NCBI RefSeq assembly: GCF_024171605.1
Contig: NZ_JALKAA010000003.1
Location: 434,001-498,000 of the forward strand
DNA: 64,000 nt
Direction: 5' to 3'
Origin: Pontibacter sp. HSC-36F09
GTDB taxonomy: Bacteria; Bacteroidota; Bacteroidia; Cytophagales; Hymenobacteraceae
Shown: piece after piece, positions 27,468-35,825 of the stretch
Numbering within the stretch: the stretch's first letter is position 1
How the letters are laid out: every line of letters begins with the position of its first letter
Position numbers and translations under genes: made by a program
Notes under the pieces: model-generated
Told to the model about the DNA's origin: nothing
Seen by the model: only the letters and a program-made list of their open reading frames with translations
Database searches by the model: none

Positions 27468-27764
27468 TTAGTCACTCACCATGTCAAAAAAACGCACTTT
27501 TAGGCTGCCGGGTACCAGCTTCAGACCTTTCGGTATACCTTCGTGTGAGGCCTTCATGTGTTCTTTGTACCATTCCCTGTAACTAATTTCGTCGGTCCAG
27601 GTGGTCATCACCCAAAACTCATTTTCGTTTTCCTGCGGAGTGAAAACCTTCATGCCCAGAAAGCCCTTCTCGTGGTCGACCATGTGCGGTCGGTTTACAA
27701 ATGCTTCCTTCACATCGGCTGCCATTCCGTTGGCAACCTCAAACTGGCTCATGGCTATATACAT
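27468..27764 (-). CDS. ABM-fold monooxygenase, IsdG/HmoA-like
   Basis: A 98-residue ferredoxin-like alpha/beta barrel protein of the antibiotic-biosynthesis-monooxygenase family. Compared from memory with IsdG-type heme-degrading enzymes, the Trp (FWVMTTW) and His (MKASH) of the catalytic triad line up, while the N-terminal Asn position reads Ser or Gln (IAMSQF). The pattern RPHMVDHEKGFLGMKV fits the family. It may degrade heme or oxidise another small molecule; the missing Asn makes heme activity uncertain. It begins 34 bases after the hybrid kinase gene on the same strand, so it may share a transcript with the phytochrome system. Confidence 0.8.
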   Translation of the reverse strand: MYIAMSQFEVANGMAADVKEAFVNRPHMVDHEKGFLGMKVFTPQENENEFWVMTTWTDEISYREWYKEHMKASHEGIPKGLKLVPGSLKVRFFDMVSD

Positions 27765-27798
27765 AGTTCGTTTTAAATTTGATGGATTGCCCGCCTTC

Positions 27799-30700
27799 TT
27801 ACTGCTGAAAAGTGAGGGTGAAGGTGGTTCCTTTGTTTGGTTCGCTTTTGACGTGCACCTGCCCGCCTGAGTTGTCCATGATGCGCTTTACAATATAAAG
27901 CCCCATGCCAGTGCCGTCTACGTGGGAGTGGAAGCGTTTGAAGAGCGTAAACATCTTACCCTGGCTTTCTTTACTGATACCGAGTCCATTGTCTTCTATG
28001 CTCAACACGAGTTTTTTCCCTTTGTAGCTGCTTTTGATCTTGACATACGGTATGCGTTCCGGAGAACTGTACTTCAGTGCGTTGCTCATCAGATTGTACA
28101 GGATACTGTGCAGGTTCTTTTTAGAGAAACTGATATTGGGTGCCTCCGAGAAGTCAGTTTCGATCACCGCCTGTTTACGCGCTGCCTCTTCCCGCAAGCC
28201 TTCGTAAATCGTGTTGTAGACTGCTTCGATCTGGAGTGGTTCTGACTCGCCATCCACGTCGCGCTGCACTTTAGCGATATCCGTCAGGTCGCGGATCACA
28301 TTTTTGAAACGTTTGATAGAGTCTTTGATCATGACAAAGAGCGGATCTGTCGGCTCGCCTGGTAGTGGTTCCGCTTCCTGTATCTGTTCTTCCAGCACCA
28401 GCATCAGTCCTTCTATGTTCGCGATAGGCGACTTCAGGTCGTGCGAGGCCGTGTACACGAAGGTGTCCAGGTCGTCGATCACGCGCATCAGGTGCTCGTT
28501 GGTTTGCTGCAGTTCCTCCTGTGCCAGTTTCAGGTCCGAAAGGTCTATAAATGAGCCGATCATCCGGTAGGGCATGCTGTACTCATTATACAGAATGTAG
28601 GCCCTGTTTGAAACATAGGTATAACTGCCCCCTTTGTGCTGTATGCGGTATTCGGCGTTCCACTGCTTTCTACCGTTGTTGATGGCATCATTCACGCTTC
28701 GCTCCACTCCCTTCCTGTCATCGGGGTGCAGTTTTGAGAACCAGCCTTCCAGTCCACCCGACATCTCCTGTTCGTCGAAGCCAAGCATTTTAAAGAGACC
28801 ATCACTCCACCAGATCTCGTTGGTTGCCAGGTTCCAGTCCCAAACCACGTCGTTGGTAGCCATGGCCACCAGCCTGAACCGTTCTTCGCTTTCTGCCAGC
28901 TCACGGGTACGATCCTGCACCAGGCGTTCCAGCTGATTGTTGAGTACGGTTAAATTTTCTTCTGCCTTCTTGAGTTCCTCGTAGGCTTCTAATGTCTGAT
29001 CCTCGCTGTTTTTTTTGTCATTAATGTTAGCCATGGTAACGGCTATGCCGGTACCCATTTTCACGGCGGCAATCTCGTACCAGGCTTTCTGCTCATTTAA
29101 AATGAGTAATTGCTCAATATGCAGTGGTTTGCCAGTTTCCACTACCTGGCAAAACTTCCGGAATAGCCCGGTGTCACGCAAATGAGGTATGGTCGCTGTC
29201 ACACTTCCATGCATCAGGTTGGCGCTCGACTCACCAAGCATTTCCTCTGCCTTTTTGTTGAGCAGGGTCCAATTGAAGTCCTTGATCTGCTCTTTGTTGT
29301 CGCGCACGGCCTGCATGGCCATGATGCTGCTAAGCGAACTGTCGAGCACACCCTGTACCACACTGCTCAGTGTTTTAAGGGTGGTGACATCCACAAAGCT
29401 GATCACGACCCCGTCTTTGTTGCCGTCCCGCTTCAGGTAGGGGATGATGCGCATCAGGTAATAGCGCCCATTCTCGGTCTCTACTTCCTGCTCTATTTCC
29501 TGCGAGGTATTGTTTACCTGGCGTACATCGTCAAACAGGCGGTCGTACTTAAGTTTGTGCGACAGGTGGTATACCGGTCGCCCGATATCGCCCCCAATGA
29601 TGTTCATGATCTGCTCTACGGAAGGGGTGTACTTGCGGACTTCCAGGCTGTGGTCTACAAAGATTTGCCCCACATTGGAGCTGCGGAAGTAGTTGTCCAG
29701 GTCTTCGTTGAGTTCCTGCAGTTCCTTTATTTTGAGCTGATGCTCGGAGTTAACCGTGTGCAGTTCTTCGTTGAGCGACTGCATTTCCTCGTTCGAGCTT
29801 TGCAGTTCCTCGTTGCTCGACATCAGTTCTTCGTTGCTCGACTGCAGTTCTTCATTGGCCGTGCTAAGGTCCTGCACGGTCATCTGCAGGCTTTCGCGTG
29901 TCTCGCGCAGATCAGATTCCAGCGTCGTCAGCTGTTGGTAATAGTCGGCGTCTGAGAGGTGTGGCGTCTCACTTAATCTCGGCTGCGGACTCACTTCGCC
30001 CATTTCCTGCAGCAAGACCAGGATAAGCGGCGGCTGGCCTTTTTCGAGCGTCACCGGGCGCACAGAGGTATGGATCAGGCGCTCTTTCTTGCCGAACTTC
30101 ACGGCTACCTGCCGGCCTACCACACTTCGCTTGGTCTTAAGGGCTTTGCGGATGCTCACACTGAGTACAACGGCCAGTTCTTCCGGCACCATTTTGATGA
30201 GGTTGAAGTGCAGGCGCTTATCCGGAAACTTGAGGAAGCGGTTGATGTCGCCAATGCCGTGCAGCAGTTGATAGTTTGCGTCCACGTAAAGAGCGGTCAC
30301 TTTAAAGTCCTCTGCCAGGGCATCCATAAATGCCTCGTTATAGCGGTTCAGCTGCGTGGTCTTAAACTGGCTAGCCTGGCTTTGCTGCATGCTGTTGGTA
30401 TGGTAGTCGGTAACGCCATAGCTGCGTTGCAGGCTACTGCGGTCTTTCACTTTTCGGAAAATATTCCATTTGCGATTTTCTTCCTCAAAGTATTCCTGCA
30501 TATCCCCGATGTGCTCGCTGGGGCCGAGCATCAGGTAGCCGCCCATGTTCAGAGCATAAGGAAACAGCGAGAGTACTTTATGCTGCAGGCTCGGGTTGAG
30601 GTAGATGAGCATATTCCGACAGGTGATCAGGTCGATCTTGCTGAAAGGCGGATCCTTCTGCAAATCGTGCTGTGCAAAAATCACCATCTTGCGTATCTCA

Positions 30701-31914
30701 TCACTTACGATGTATTTGGTACCTGTCTGCTGAAAGAAACGTTGCAGCCGCGCTTCTGATACCTGCTTACGGATGGTAGCGGCAGGGTAGGCTCCCTTTG
30801 AAGCTTTCCGCAGGGCCTGCTGGTCTACGTCGGTCGCAAAGAGTTTGACATCCAGGGGGCGACCCAGTTTATGGGAAGCCTCCTGGAAAAGGATGGCCAG
30901 TGAATAGGCTTCCTCGCCTGTGCTACAGGCCGCTATCCATATTTTTATTTGTTCGCCTTCTTCTTTTGATTTCAGAATATCCGGAATCACCTTTGTTTCC
31001 AGCAGACGAAACGCCTCCGGGTCGCGGAAGAAGCTGGTTACATTGATGAAAAATTCCTGGCAGAGGATTTTGATCTCAGCCGGATTAGCGTGCAGGTAGT
31101 CCAGGTACTCCTGCAGACTGTTCAGTTTGAGGGTTTGCATCCGCTTCTGGATGCGGCGATTCAGCGTGGGCTTTTTGTAATGCGTGAAGTCAACCTGGGT
31201 GTGGCTGCACACCAGGTCCAGGATTTCTTTCAGCACGGCCTCATCATCGATTGGCTTTTCCTGTTGCTTACTGTTCTGGATGATATTCTTGACGAGCGGG
31301 GTGCGACGCGTGTATTCCATAATCTCGTGCGGAATCTGATCCGGCGGCAGCACAAAGTCTACTTTACCCGTGTCGATGGCGCTGCGGGGCATACCGTCGA
31401 ATTTTGCGCTTTCCGGGTCCTGCACCACCACCAATCCACCTGCCTCTTTAATAGCACGCACTCCTTTGCTGCCATCCGTACCAGTGCCCGATAACACCAC
31501 GCCAATGGCATATGGACCGCGGTCCACGGCCAACGACTCAAAAAAGGTGTCTACTGCAAAGTTGGGCTCCCGATTGCGGGGCTTTTCGGTCAGGCGCAAT
31601 CGTCCGTTCTGCAGGCTCAGCTGCTTGCCACTAGGCAGTACATATACGCAATTGGGCCTTGTAAACGTATTATCTTCTGCTTCGCGCACCTGCATGCTGG
31701 TATGCTTGGACAACAACTCGGCCATCAGGCTTTTGTGATCAGGCGAAAGGTGCTGGATGATCACGAAAGAGAAGCTGGAGTTTCCAGGAAAATGGTCGAA
31801 AAGCTTGTGAATAGCTTCCAGGCCTCCTGCAGAGGCGCCTATGCCAATCAGGTAATGATCGGCAGGCTTCGGTATTATTTTTTGCTCCTGCTTATTGTCT
31901 GCTTGCTGCAACAT
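27799..31914 (-). CDS. CheB-CheR-PAS hybrid sensor histidine kinase
   Basis: A 1371-residue cytoplasmic fusion protein. Order: CheB methylesterase (about 20-205; GIGASAGGLEAI with catalytic Ser, IIQHLSPDHKS, SGTGTDGSKG); CheR methyltransferase (about 220-490; FFINVTSFFRDPEAF, IWIAACSTGEEAYSLAI as SAM site, LITCRNMLIYL); a coiled coil (about 665-740) of heptad-like NEELQSSNEEL units; a PAS domain (about 745-850); a second PAS with PAC (about 1005-1125, VWDWNLATNEIWW); HisKA with ASHDLKSPIANIEG (His about 1156); and an ATPase domain (LMSNALKYSS, IEDNGLGI, GTGMGLYIV). It has no receiver domain, so its partner is elsewhere. It follows the phytochrome gene by 34 bases. Confidence 0.95.
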   Translation of the reverse strand: MLQQADNKQEQKIIPKPADHYLIGIGASAGGLEAIHKLFDHFPGNSSFSFVIIQHLSPDHKSLMAELLSKHTSMQVREAEDNTFTRPNCVYVLPSGKQLSLQNGRLRLTEKPRNREPNFAVDTFFESLAVDRGPYAIGVVLSGTGTDGSKGVRAIKEAGGLVVVQDPESAKFDGMPRSAIDTGKVDFVLPPDQIPHEIMEYTRRTPLVKNIIQNSKQQEKPIDDEAVLKEILDLVCSHTQVDFTHYKKPTLNRRIQKRMQTLKLNSLQEYLDYLHANPAEIKILCQEFFINVTSFFRDPEAFRLLETKVIPDILKSKEEGEQIKIWIAACSTGEEAYSLAILFQEASHKLGRPLDVKLFATDVDQQALRKASKGAYPAATIRKQVSEARLQRFFQQTGTKYIVSDEIRKMVIFAQHDLQKDPPFSKIDLITCRNMLIYLNPSLQHKVLSLFPYALNMGGYLMLGPSEHIGDMQEYFEEENRKWNIFRKVKDRSSLQRSYGVTDYHTNSMQQSQASQFKTTQLNRYNEAFMDALAEDFKVTALYVDANYQLLHGIGDINRFLKFPDKRLHFNLIKMVPEELAVVLSVSIRKALKTKRSVVGRQVAVKFGKKERLIHTSVRPVTLEKGQPPLILVLLQEMGEVSPQPRLSETPHLSDADYYQQLTTLESDLRETRESLQMTVQDLSTANEELQSSNEELMSSNEELQSSNEEMQSLNEELHTVNSEHQLKIKELQELNEDLDNYFRSSNVGQIFVDHSLEVRKYTPSVEQIMNIIGGDIGRPVYHLSHKLKYDRLFDDVRQVNNTSQEIEQEVETENGRYYLMRIIPYLKRDGNKDGVVISFVDVTTLKTLSSVVQGVLDSSLSSIMAMQAVRDNKEQIKDFNWTLLNKKAEEMLGESSANLMHGSVTATIPHLRDTGLFRKFCQVVETGKPLHIEQLLILNEQKAWYEIAAVKMGTGIAVTMANINDKKNSEDQTLEAYEELKKAEENLTVLNNQLERLVQDRTRELAESEERFRLVAMATNDVVWDWNLATNEIWWSDGLFKMLGFDEQEMSGGLEGWFSKLHPDDRKGVERSVNDAINNGRKQWNAEYRIQHKGGSYTYVSNRAYILYNEYSMPYRMIGSFIDLSDLKLAQEELQQTNEHLMRVIDDLDTFVYTASHDLKSPIANIEGLMLVLEEQIQEAEPLPGEPTDPLFVMIKDSIKRFKNVIRDLTDIAKVQRDVDGESEPLQIEAVYNTIYEGLREEAARKQAVIETDFSEAPNISFSKKNLHSILYNLMSNALKYSSPERIPYVKIKSSYKGKKLVLSIEDNGLGISKESQGKMFTLFKRFHSHVDGTGMGLYIVKRIMDNSGGQVHVKSEPNKGTTFTLTFQQ

Positions 31915-31948
31915 GCTGTGTTAGCCGTAATAAAGGTAATTCTTTTAC

Positions 31949-33511
31949 TTAGTACTTCTCGCGGATGATCTTGCTAAGCACAGCACTGCGCAGCGCTTCG
32001 GCAGCTTCCAGCTCTTCCTGTTTCCAAGGGTGAGAGGTCAGCTGCACGGTTTGCTGGTAAAGCGCAAACGAGTTGCGCGGATGATAGCTCTTTCCGTCCG
32101 GTTCCATCCGGATGGCCTGATCAGGATTACCGCTCCAGTTGACGGTGCGTAGCACTTCTCCCCGGAAACACAGGATGTATTCTCCCTGGTCAGGGTTTAT
32201 GGGCAGCGCCAGCAAACCGCTTGCCTCGTCCTTGTAGTCTTTGCTGTTCGGATAGGCCTGTGGGAGCGAGTTGGTTACGTATGTTTTGTCGGAGCTGTTG
32301 CGCCGCAGCCAGGAAGCAAGTTCTTTTAGTTTTGGAACAGGCGGGGTGTTGCCCACTGTGTGAACATTACCTTCATACAGCACAGCCGCACCACCAAGCG
32401 ACAACAGTTCTACCAGGTTTGGCTTACCGTGCAGAAGTGCCTCGGCAAAAAAATCATGGTTGAAGAGCTGCTCCAGCATCGTGGCGTGCTGTCCGCGCAT
32501 GTGCGCTTGCATCGTGGCGAGCTGCTCCTTTTCATAAGCGCCCAGCCGTACTGCCGCGATCGTGGACAGCAGTTCCATAGCAGTGCGCTCCTGGTAGCTG
32601 GGGTTTTTCGGGGTTTTGTGGTGGCAGGAGATTAATCCCCACAATTTGCCTTCCATAATAAGCGGCACCGACATAGACGCCGAAATGCCCATGTTACCCA
32701 TGTACTCCAGGTGCACGCCTGCTACGCTGCGCAAGTTGCAGCTGGTCAGGTCGGTAAAGCGCCGTGTAATGGGGTTCAGGATAGGGTGGAGGCGTACCGG
32801 TTCGTAGTCGCGGGCAGGTATAAGGCGGTAGGGATTTTTGAAGTAGAGGTCGCGGGCCTGCTTAGGCACATCAGATGCGGGGAACCGAAGCCCCAGCAGA
32901 TCACTCATGTCCTCCGTTTTGGCCTGGCCGATCACGGTACCGTTCCACTGCTGGTCGAAGCGGTAAACGAGCACCCGGTCAAAGCCTGTAAACAGCTTAA
33001 ACTCATCGGCTACGATCTGCGCGATCGCCTCGGTGCTGTCGGCTTGTTTGATGCGCGATGTGATGTATTTGATCTGCTGAAAAAAAGTCAGGAAAGATTT
33101 GTCATCCTCACGCTGGGCCGGCTCCATTTCAATCAGGATCTGCTCTGCTTCCGGATGCACGGTGGCCGTAAACACTTTGCTGCTTTCTCCTGTTCCGAAG
33201 GTCAGCGAGAAGGGGATGTCCACCTGGTCCAGTTCAGACTCCTGTTCCCGTGTGAGTTTCAGCTGCAGGTCAGCCAGCTCTTTTTCGGGCACGAAAGCGG
33301 AAAGTGGTTGTTCCAGAATCGTATCGGGCGCAAGACCAAGTAGGGCAACACTGTTTTCACTTACCTGTCTGATGTGTAACGAATTGTCAAGAACCAGCAG
33401 CAGGCCGTGAGGTTGTATCAGGTTAATCTGGTGTAGCGGAATGCTCCCGCAGAAGTCAGAATCGTAGTTTTTTTCGCCACCGTTTAGCAGCGCAGATGTT
33501 TTATTTTCCAT
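31949..33511 (-). CDS. Bacteriophytochrome photosensory core (PAS-GAF-PHY) without output domain
   Basis: A 520-residue protein from ATG at 33511; an upstream start (33562) adds 17 unsuited residues. The biliverdin-binding Cys is at about residue 21 in DFCGSIPLHQINLIQPHG, the canonical position. GAF-domain signatures are FPASDVPKQARDLY (about 209), VHLEYMGNMG (about 266) and WGLISCHH (about 288). The PHY tongue motif PRxSF is present as HPRNSF, after VNWSGNP. The protein ends 30 residues later at the linker helix where a kinase normally begins. It is expected to bind biliverdin and switch between red and far-red states; the output must come from a partner, most simply the downstream kinase. 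Confidence 0.93.
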   Translation of the reverse strand: MENKTSALLNGGEKNYDSDFCGSIPLHQINLIQPHGLLLVLDNSLHIRQVSENSVALLGLAPDTILEQPLSAFVPEKELADLQLKLTREQESELDQVDIPFSLTFGTGESSKVFTATVHPEAEQILIEMEPAQREDDKSFLTFFQQIKYITSRIKQADSTEAIAQIVADEFKLFTGFDRVLVYRFDQQWNGTVIGQAKTEDMSDLLGLRFPASDVPKQARDLYFKNPYRLIPARDYEPVRLHPILNPITRRFTDLTSCNLRSVAGVHLEYMGNMGISASMSVPLIMEGKLWGLISCHHKTPKNPSYQERTAMELLSTIAAVRLGAYEKEQLATMQAHMRGQHATMLEQLFNHDFFAEALLHGKPNLVELLSLGGAAVLYEGNVHTVGNTPPVPKLKELASWLRRNSSDKTYVTNSLPQAYPNSKDYKDEASGLLALPINPDQGEYILCFRGEVLRTVNWSGNPDQAIRMEPDGKSYHPRNSFALYQQTVQLTSHPWKQEELEAAEALRSAVLSKIIREKY

Positions 33512-33747
33512 AGTATGCCAAGACCTCTGCCAGGGATGGTAGAGGAACATGAATCTAAGCAATCTTGGAGTCTATATTCTTCTGGCAAAGGGCATCAGGG
33601 TGTAAATTAAGTGTTTTTACCCTAAAATCTTGATGAAAGTACTGAATTTTGACGCCTAGGGTTACATCGTAAAGCCGATCATGTGTGATTTTGACGCTGG
33701 GGAAAAGCAAAAAGAGACATGCTTTGTTACGCATCTTTTTTGTGGAA

Positions 33748-34506
33748 CTACCTCTTGTTTTCCATGTGCAGTTGCAGTGTTTTGTCTGGACTTTCTATAC
33801 TAAAGGTCTGCGGAGCAAAGCCAAGACTGCTGACAAGTAAGGTATGGCTGCCTTCTGTGAGCGAGAGTTTGAAATAACCCTTGTCGTCGCTCATAGTTTG
33901 CCAGGGACTGCCCTGCACCTGAATGGTAGCGTGTGCTATACCTTGTCCGTTTGCATCCAGCACCTGCCCTTGCAGACTAAATTCGGATGGGACTCTCTGA
34001 CCGTCGTTGTCAAGGGTGCTTTTACTGACAGGCGGAGCTGGAATGTCAAGCACCAGCGCAGCATCGATCGTGCGGGCCAGCAATTCTTCCGGACTAGGGG
34101 GCAGTATTTCGGCCGCATGTATGGCTGCTTTTTCCTGATCGGATGTGCGTGTGTAAGCGTAAAACAGGATAAGGCCCAGCGAACTGAACATCATCAGCAC
34201 GCCCAATGCCACACGCCAGTCGGCCAGGCTAAGGATTGTTCTGGGACGATGTTTGCGACGCAGGCGGGTGCGCACGCGCTGCCAGATGCGGTAGCGGGCC
34301 TGGTTTGTCCGGTCCCGGTCAGCGAGCGACATGCCCGTCAGTATATCCTCGCACATCTCGCAGTCGAGCAGGTGCTTCTCGAGTTCGTAATTGGTAGCCG
34401 GCGGCAGCGAACCTTCCTCGTATTGCCGCAGCAGTTCTGTGGAGGGGTGTTCCTCCAGTCCCCATTCGCTTATTTGTATTTTATCGTTGCGCATGGTTTT
34501 TTTCAA
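33748..34506 (-). CDS. Transmembrane anti-sigma factor with carboxypeptidase-regulatory-like C-terminal domain
   Basis: A 252-residue single-pass protein. An N-terminal zinc-finger-like anti-sigma motif reads ELEKHLLDCEMCEDILTG (HxxxCxxC). A membrane segment lies at about 100-120 (WRVALGVLMMFSSLGLILFY). The periplasmic end (about 177-250) is a CarboxypepD_reg-like domain: GQVLDANGQGIAHATIQVQG, DDKGYFKLSL, LLVSSLGFAPQ. That domain type is otherwise typical of the N-terminus of SusC-like receptors. The gene overlaps the sigma factor by 26 bases. A later start 4 codons in is possible. It should hold the sigma factor at the membrane until a periplasmic signal arrives. Confidence 0.88.
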   Translation of the reverse strand: MKKTMRNDKIQISEWGLEEHPSTELLRQYEEGSLPPATNYELEKHLLDCEMCEDILTGMSLADRDRTNQARYRIWQRVRTRLRRKHRPRTILSLADWRVALGVLMMFSSLGLILFYAYTRTSDQEKAAIHAAEILPPSPEELLARTIDAALVLDIPAPPVSKSTLDNDGQRVPSEFSLQGQVLDANGQGIAHATIQVQGSPWQTMSDDKGYFKLSLTEGSHTLLVSSLGFAPQTFSIESPDKTLQLHMENKR

Positions 34507-35053
34507 TGTAAATTTTAAGGTTACGGCGCCCGTTCTGTATGTAACTCTTCACCTGTTTAAGGTCGCAGCCGGTTATCTCTTCTATCTCGCGGTAGCTTTT
34601 CTGCTGCAGGTAAAACAGCTCGATGCAGGTGCGTTGCTCGGCAGGGAGGTGTACGAGGCCATGTTCGAGCGCTTGCCAGTCGAGGTCGGCCTGCTGTGTT
34701 TCGCCTTGCTGCATGGTGTGCTGCTCGCGGGGCAAGGCCTGGCTCACTTTTTCTTTCAGGCGGTTGGTGCGCAGCAGTTGCAGGCAGTGGTTTTTGGTGA
34801 GTGAGTGCAGCCAAGATTTAAAGTTGCTCACCTCATGCCGCTTCAGGGCCACGATCAGCTGCTCAAAAACCTGCATGGTGGCATCTTTGCTTTCTTCTTC
34901 CTCCCCGAGGTAGCGCAGGCAGATCAGGTATACCATCTCCGTGTGCCGCTCGAAGAGTTTCCCGATCACGTCCAGGTCACCGGTCCGGCGGTATTGCCGT
35001 ACCAGCTCCAGGTCATCAGTGGAAAGGGATTTCGAGAAGAACTTTAAAAACAT
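34481..35053 (-). CDS. ECF-type RNA polymerase sigma factor
   Basis: A 190-residue sigma-70 family factor with region 2 (about 25-90: IGKLFERHTEMVYLICLRYL, DATMQVFEQL, SNFKSWLHSLTKNHCLQLLR) and region 4 (about 130-185: LEHGLVHLPAEQRTCIELFY, SYREIEEITGCDLKQVKSYI with the helix-turn-helix). It overlaps the anti-sigma gene at its end, the typical arrangement of regulator and inhibitor. ExbD lies 93 bases upstream on the same strand. Confidence 0.94.
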   Translation of the reverse strand: MFLKFFSKSLSTDDLELVRQYRRTGDLDVIGKLFERHTEMVYLICLRYLGEEEESKDATMQVFEQLIVALKRHEVSNFKSWLHSLTKNHCLQLLRTNRLKEKVSQALPREQHTMQQGETQQADLDWQALEHGLVHLPAEQRTCIELFYLQQKSYREIEEITGCDLKQVKSYIQNGRRNLKIYIEKNHAQR

Positions 35054-35146
35054 AGCGGGTGAAGGCTTAATGTATATTCAATAAAGTAAATATTGTTGAA
35101 TGCACCATGACTTATTAGGAAGGAATTCACGAAGCAGGGCTTTTGC

Positions 35147-35650
35147 TTACCGGGTGGCCAGTAAAGCTTTGTCTTCTTCGCGAAGCTCCACCAGGGCATA
35201 TTTGCGGGTGTCAGTTATCTTGAGCTCGTCGAGTGCGTCCACCAGGTTTTTGAAACGAGAGCTTTTTGTTGCTTTCACCAGCACCACCATATCCGGATTG
35301 CTTTTCACCTGCTCGGCCAACAGTACCTGGCGAAGGCCAGTGGTGGAAAGATCCGTTTGCCTTACTTCGGGGGCATCGCCCGGGTAGCCGAAAAAGTAGT
35401 ATACCTTGTCTGCCTCGTCTAGCACAATGTTCAGGGCATTTTTGCCAGGTATAGGCGTGTCAGGGCCTTGTGCGGTAGGCATGTTGATCTCCATGGTCTG
35501 GAGTTTGGCAAACGTAGTGGTAAGCATGAAGAATGTCATCAGCAGGGAGGCAAGGTCCACCATAGGCGTCATGTCCAGGTGAAAGCCTTTGTTGCGTGCG
35601 CGTTTTCTACTGCCTTTTGCCGGGTTCTGTTTTTCCTGTACCTGTGCCAT
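35147..35650 (-). CDS. exbD: ExbD/TolR-family biopolymer transport protein
   Basis: A 167-residue inner membrane protein with one N-terminal membrane segment (VDLASLLMTFFMLTTTF) that carries the conserved, proton-conducting Asp in DMTPMVDLA. A basic N-terminus (KGSRKRARNKG) faces the cytoplasm. ExbD proteins work with ExbB and TonB to power outer membrane uptake. No ExbB or TonB gene is next to it here, so it is an orphan in the window. It may be co-transcribed with the sigma/anti-sigma pair. Confidence 0.9.
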   Translation of the reverse strand: MAQVQEKQNPAKGSRKRARNKGFHLDMTPMVDLASLLMTFFMLTTTFAKLQTMEINMPTAQGPDTPIPGKNALNIVLDEADKVYYFFGYPGDAPEVRQTDLSTTGLRQVLLAEQVKSNPDMVVLVKATKSSRFKNLVDALDELKITDTRKYALVELREEDKALLATR

Positions 35651-35825
35651 GATGCGGCTCCTTTCCGTTTAGGGTTGACGATGCAGACAGGCATTCTGCT
35701 GCATTTATATAGTAGATGCAGCAAAGCCCCGGATTCCACACCGCCTTTCCATTTTTTTCTATAACCATACTGCAGCAGCTGTTTGTCGTAAGCAGGACTA
35801 GTACATCTTTAACTAAACCTTGGCA

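Noticed and set aside
29690..29880. Repetitive DNA with short periodic units
   Set aside because: The periodicity comes from the coiled-coil NEELQSS repeats in the protein, not from a DNA repeat or CRISPR.
29182..29955. Open frame of 257 codons on the plus strand
   Set aside because: Antisense to the CheB-CheR kinase; the apparent Gln/Phe-rich repeats are the complement of the NEELQSS coiled-coil codons.
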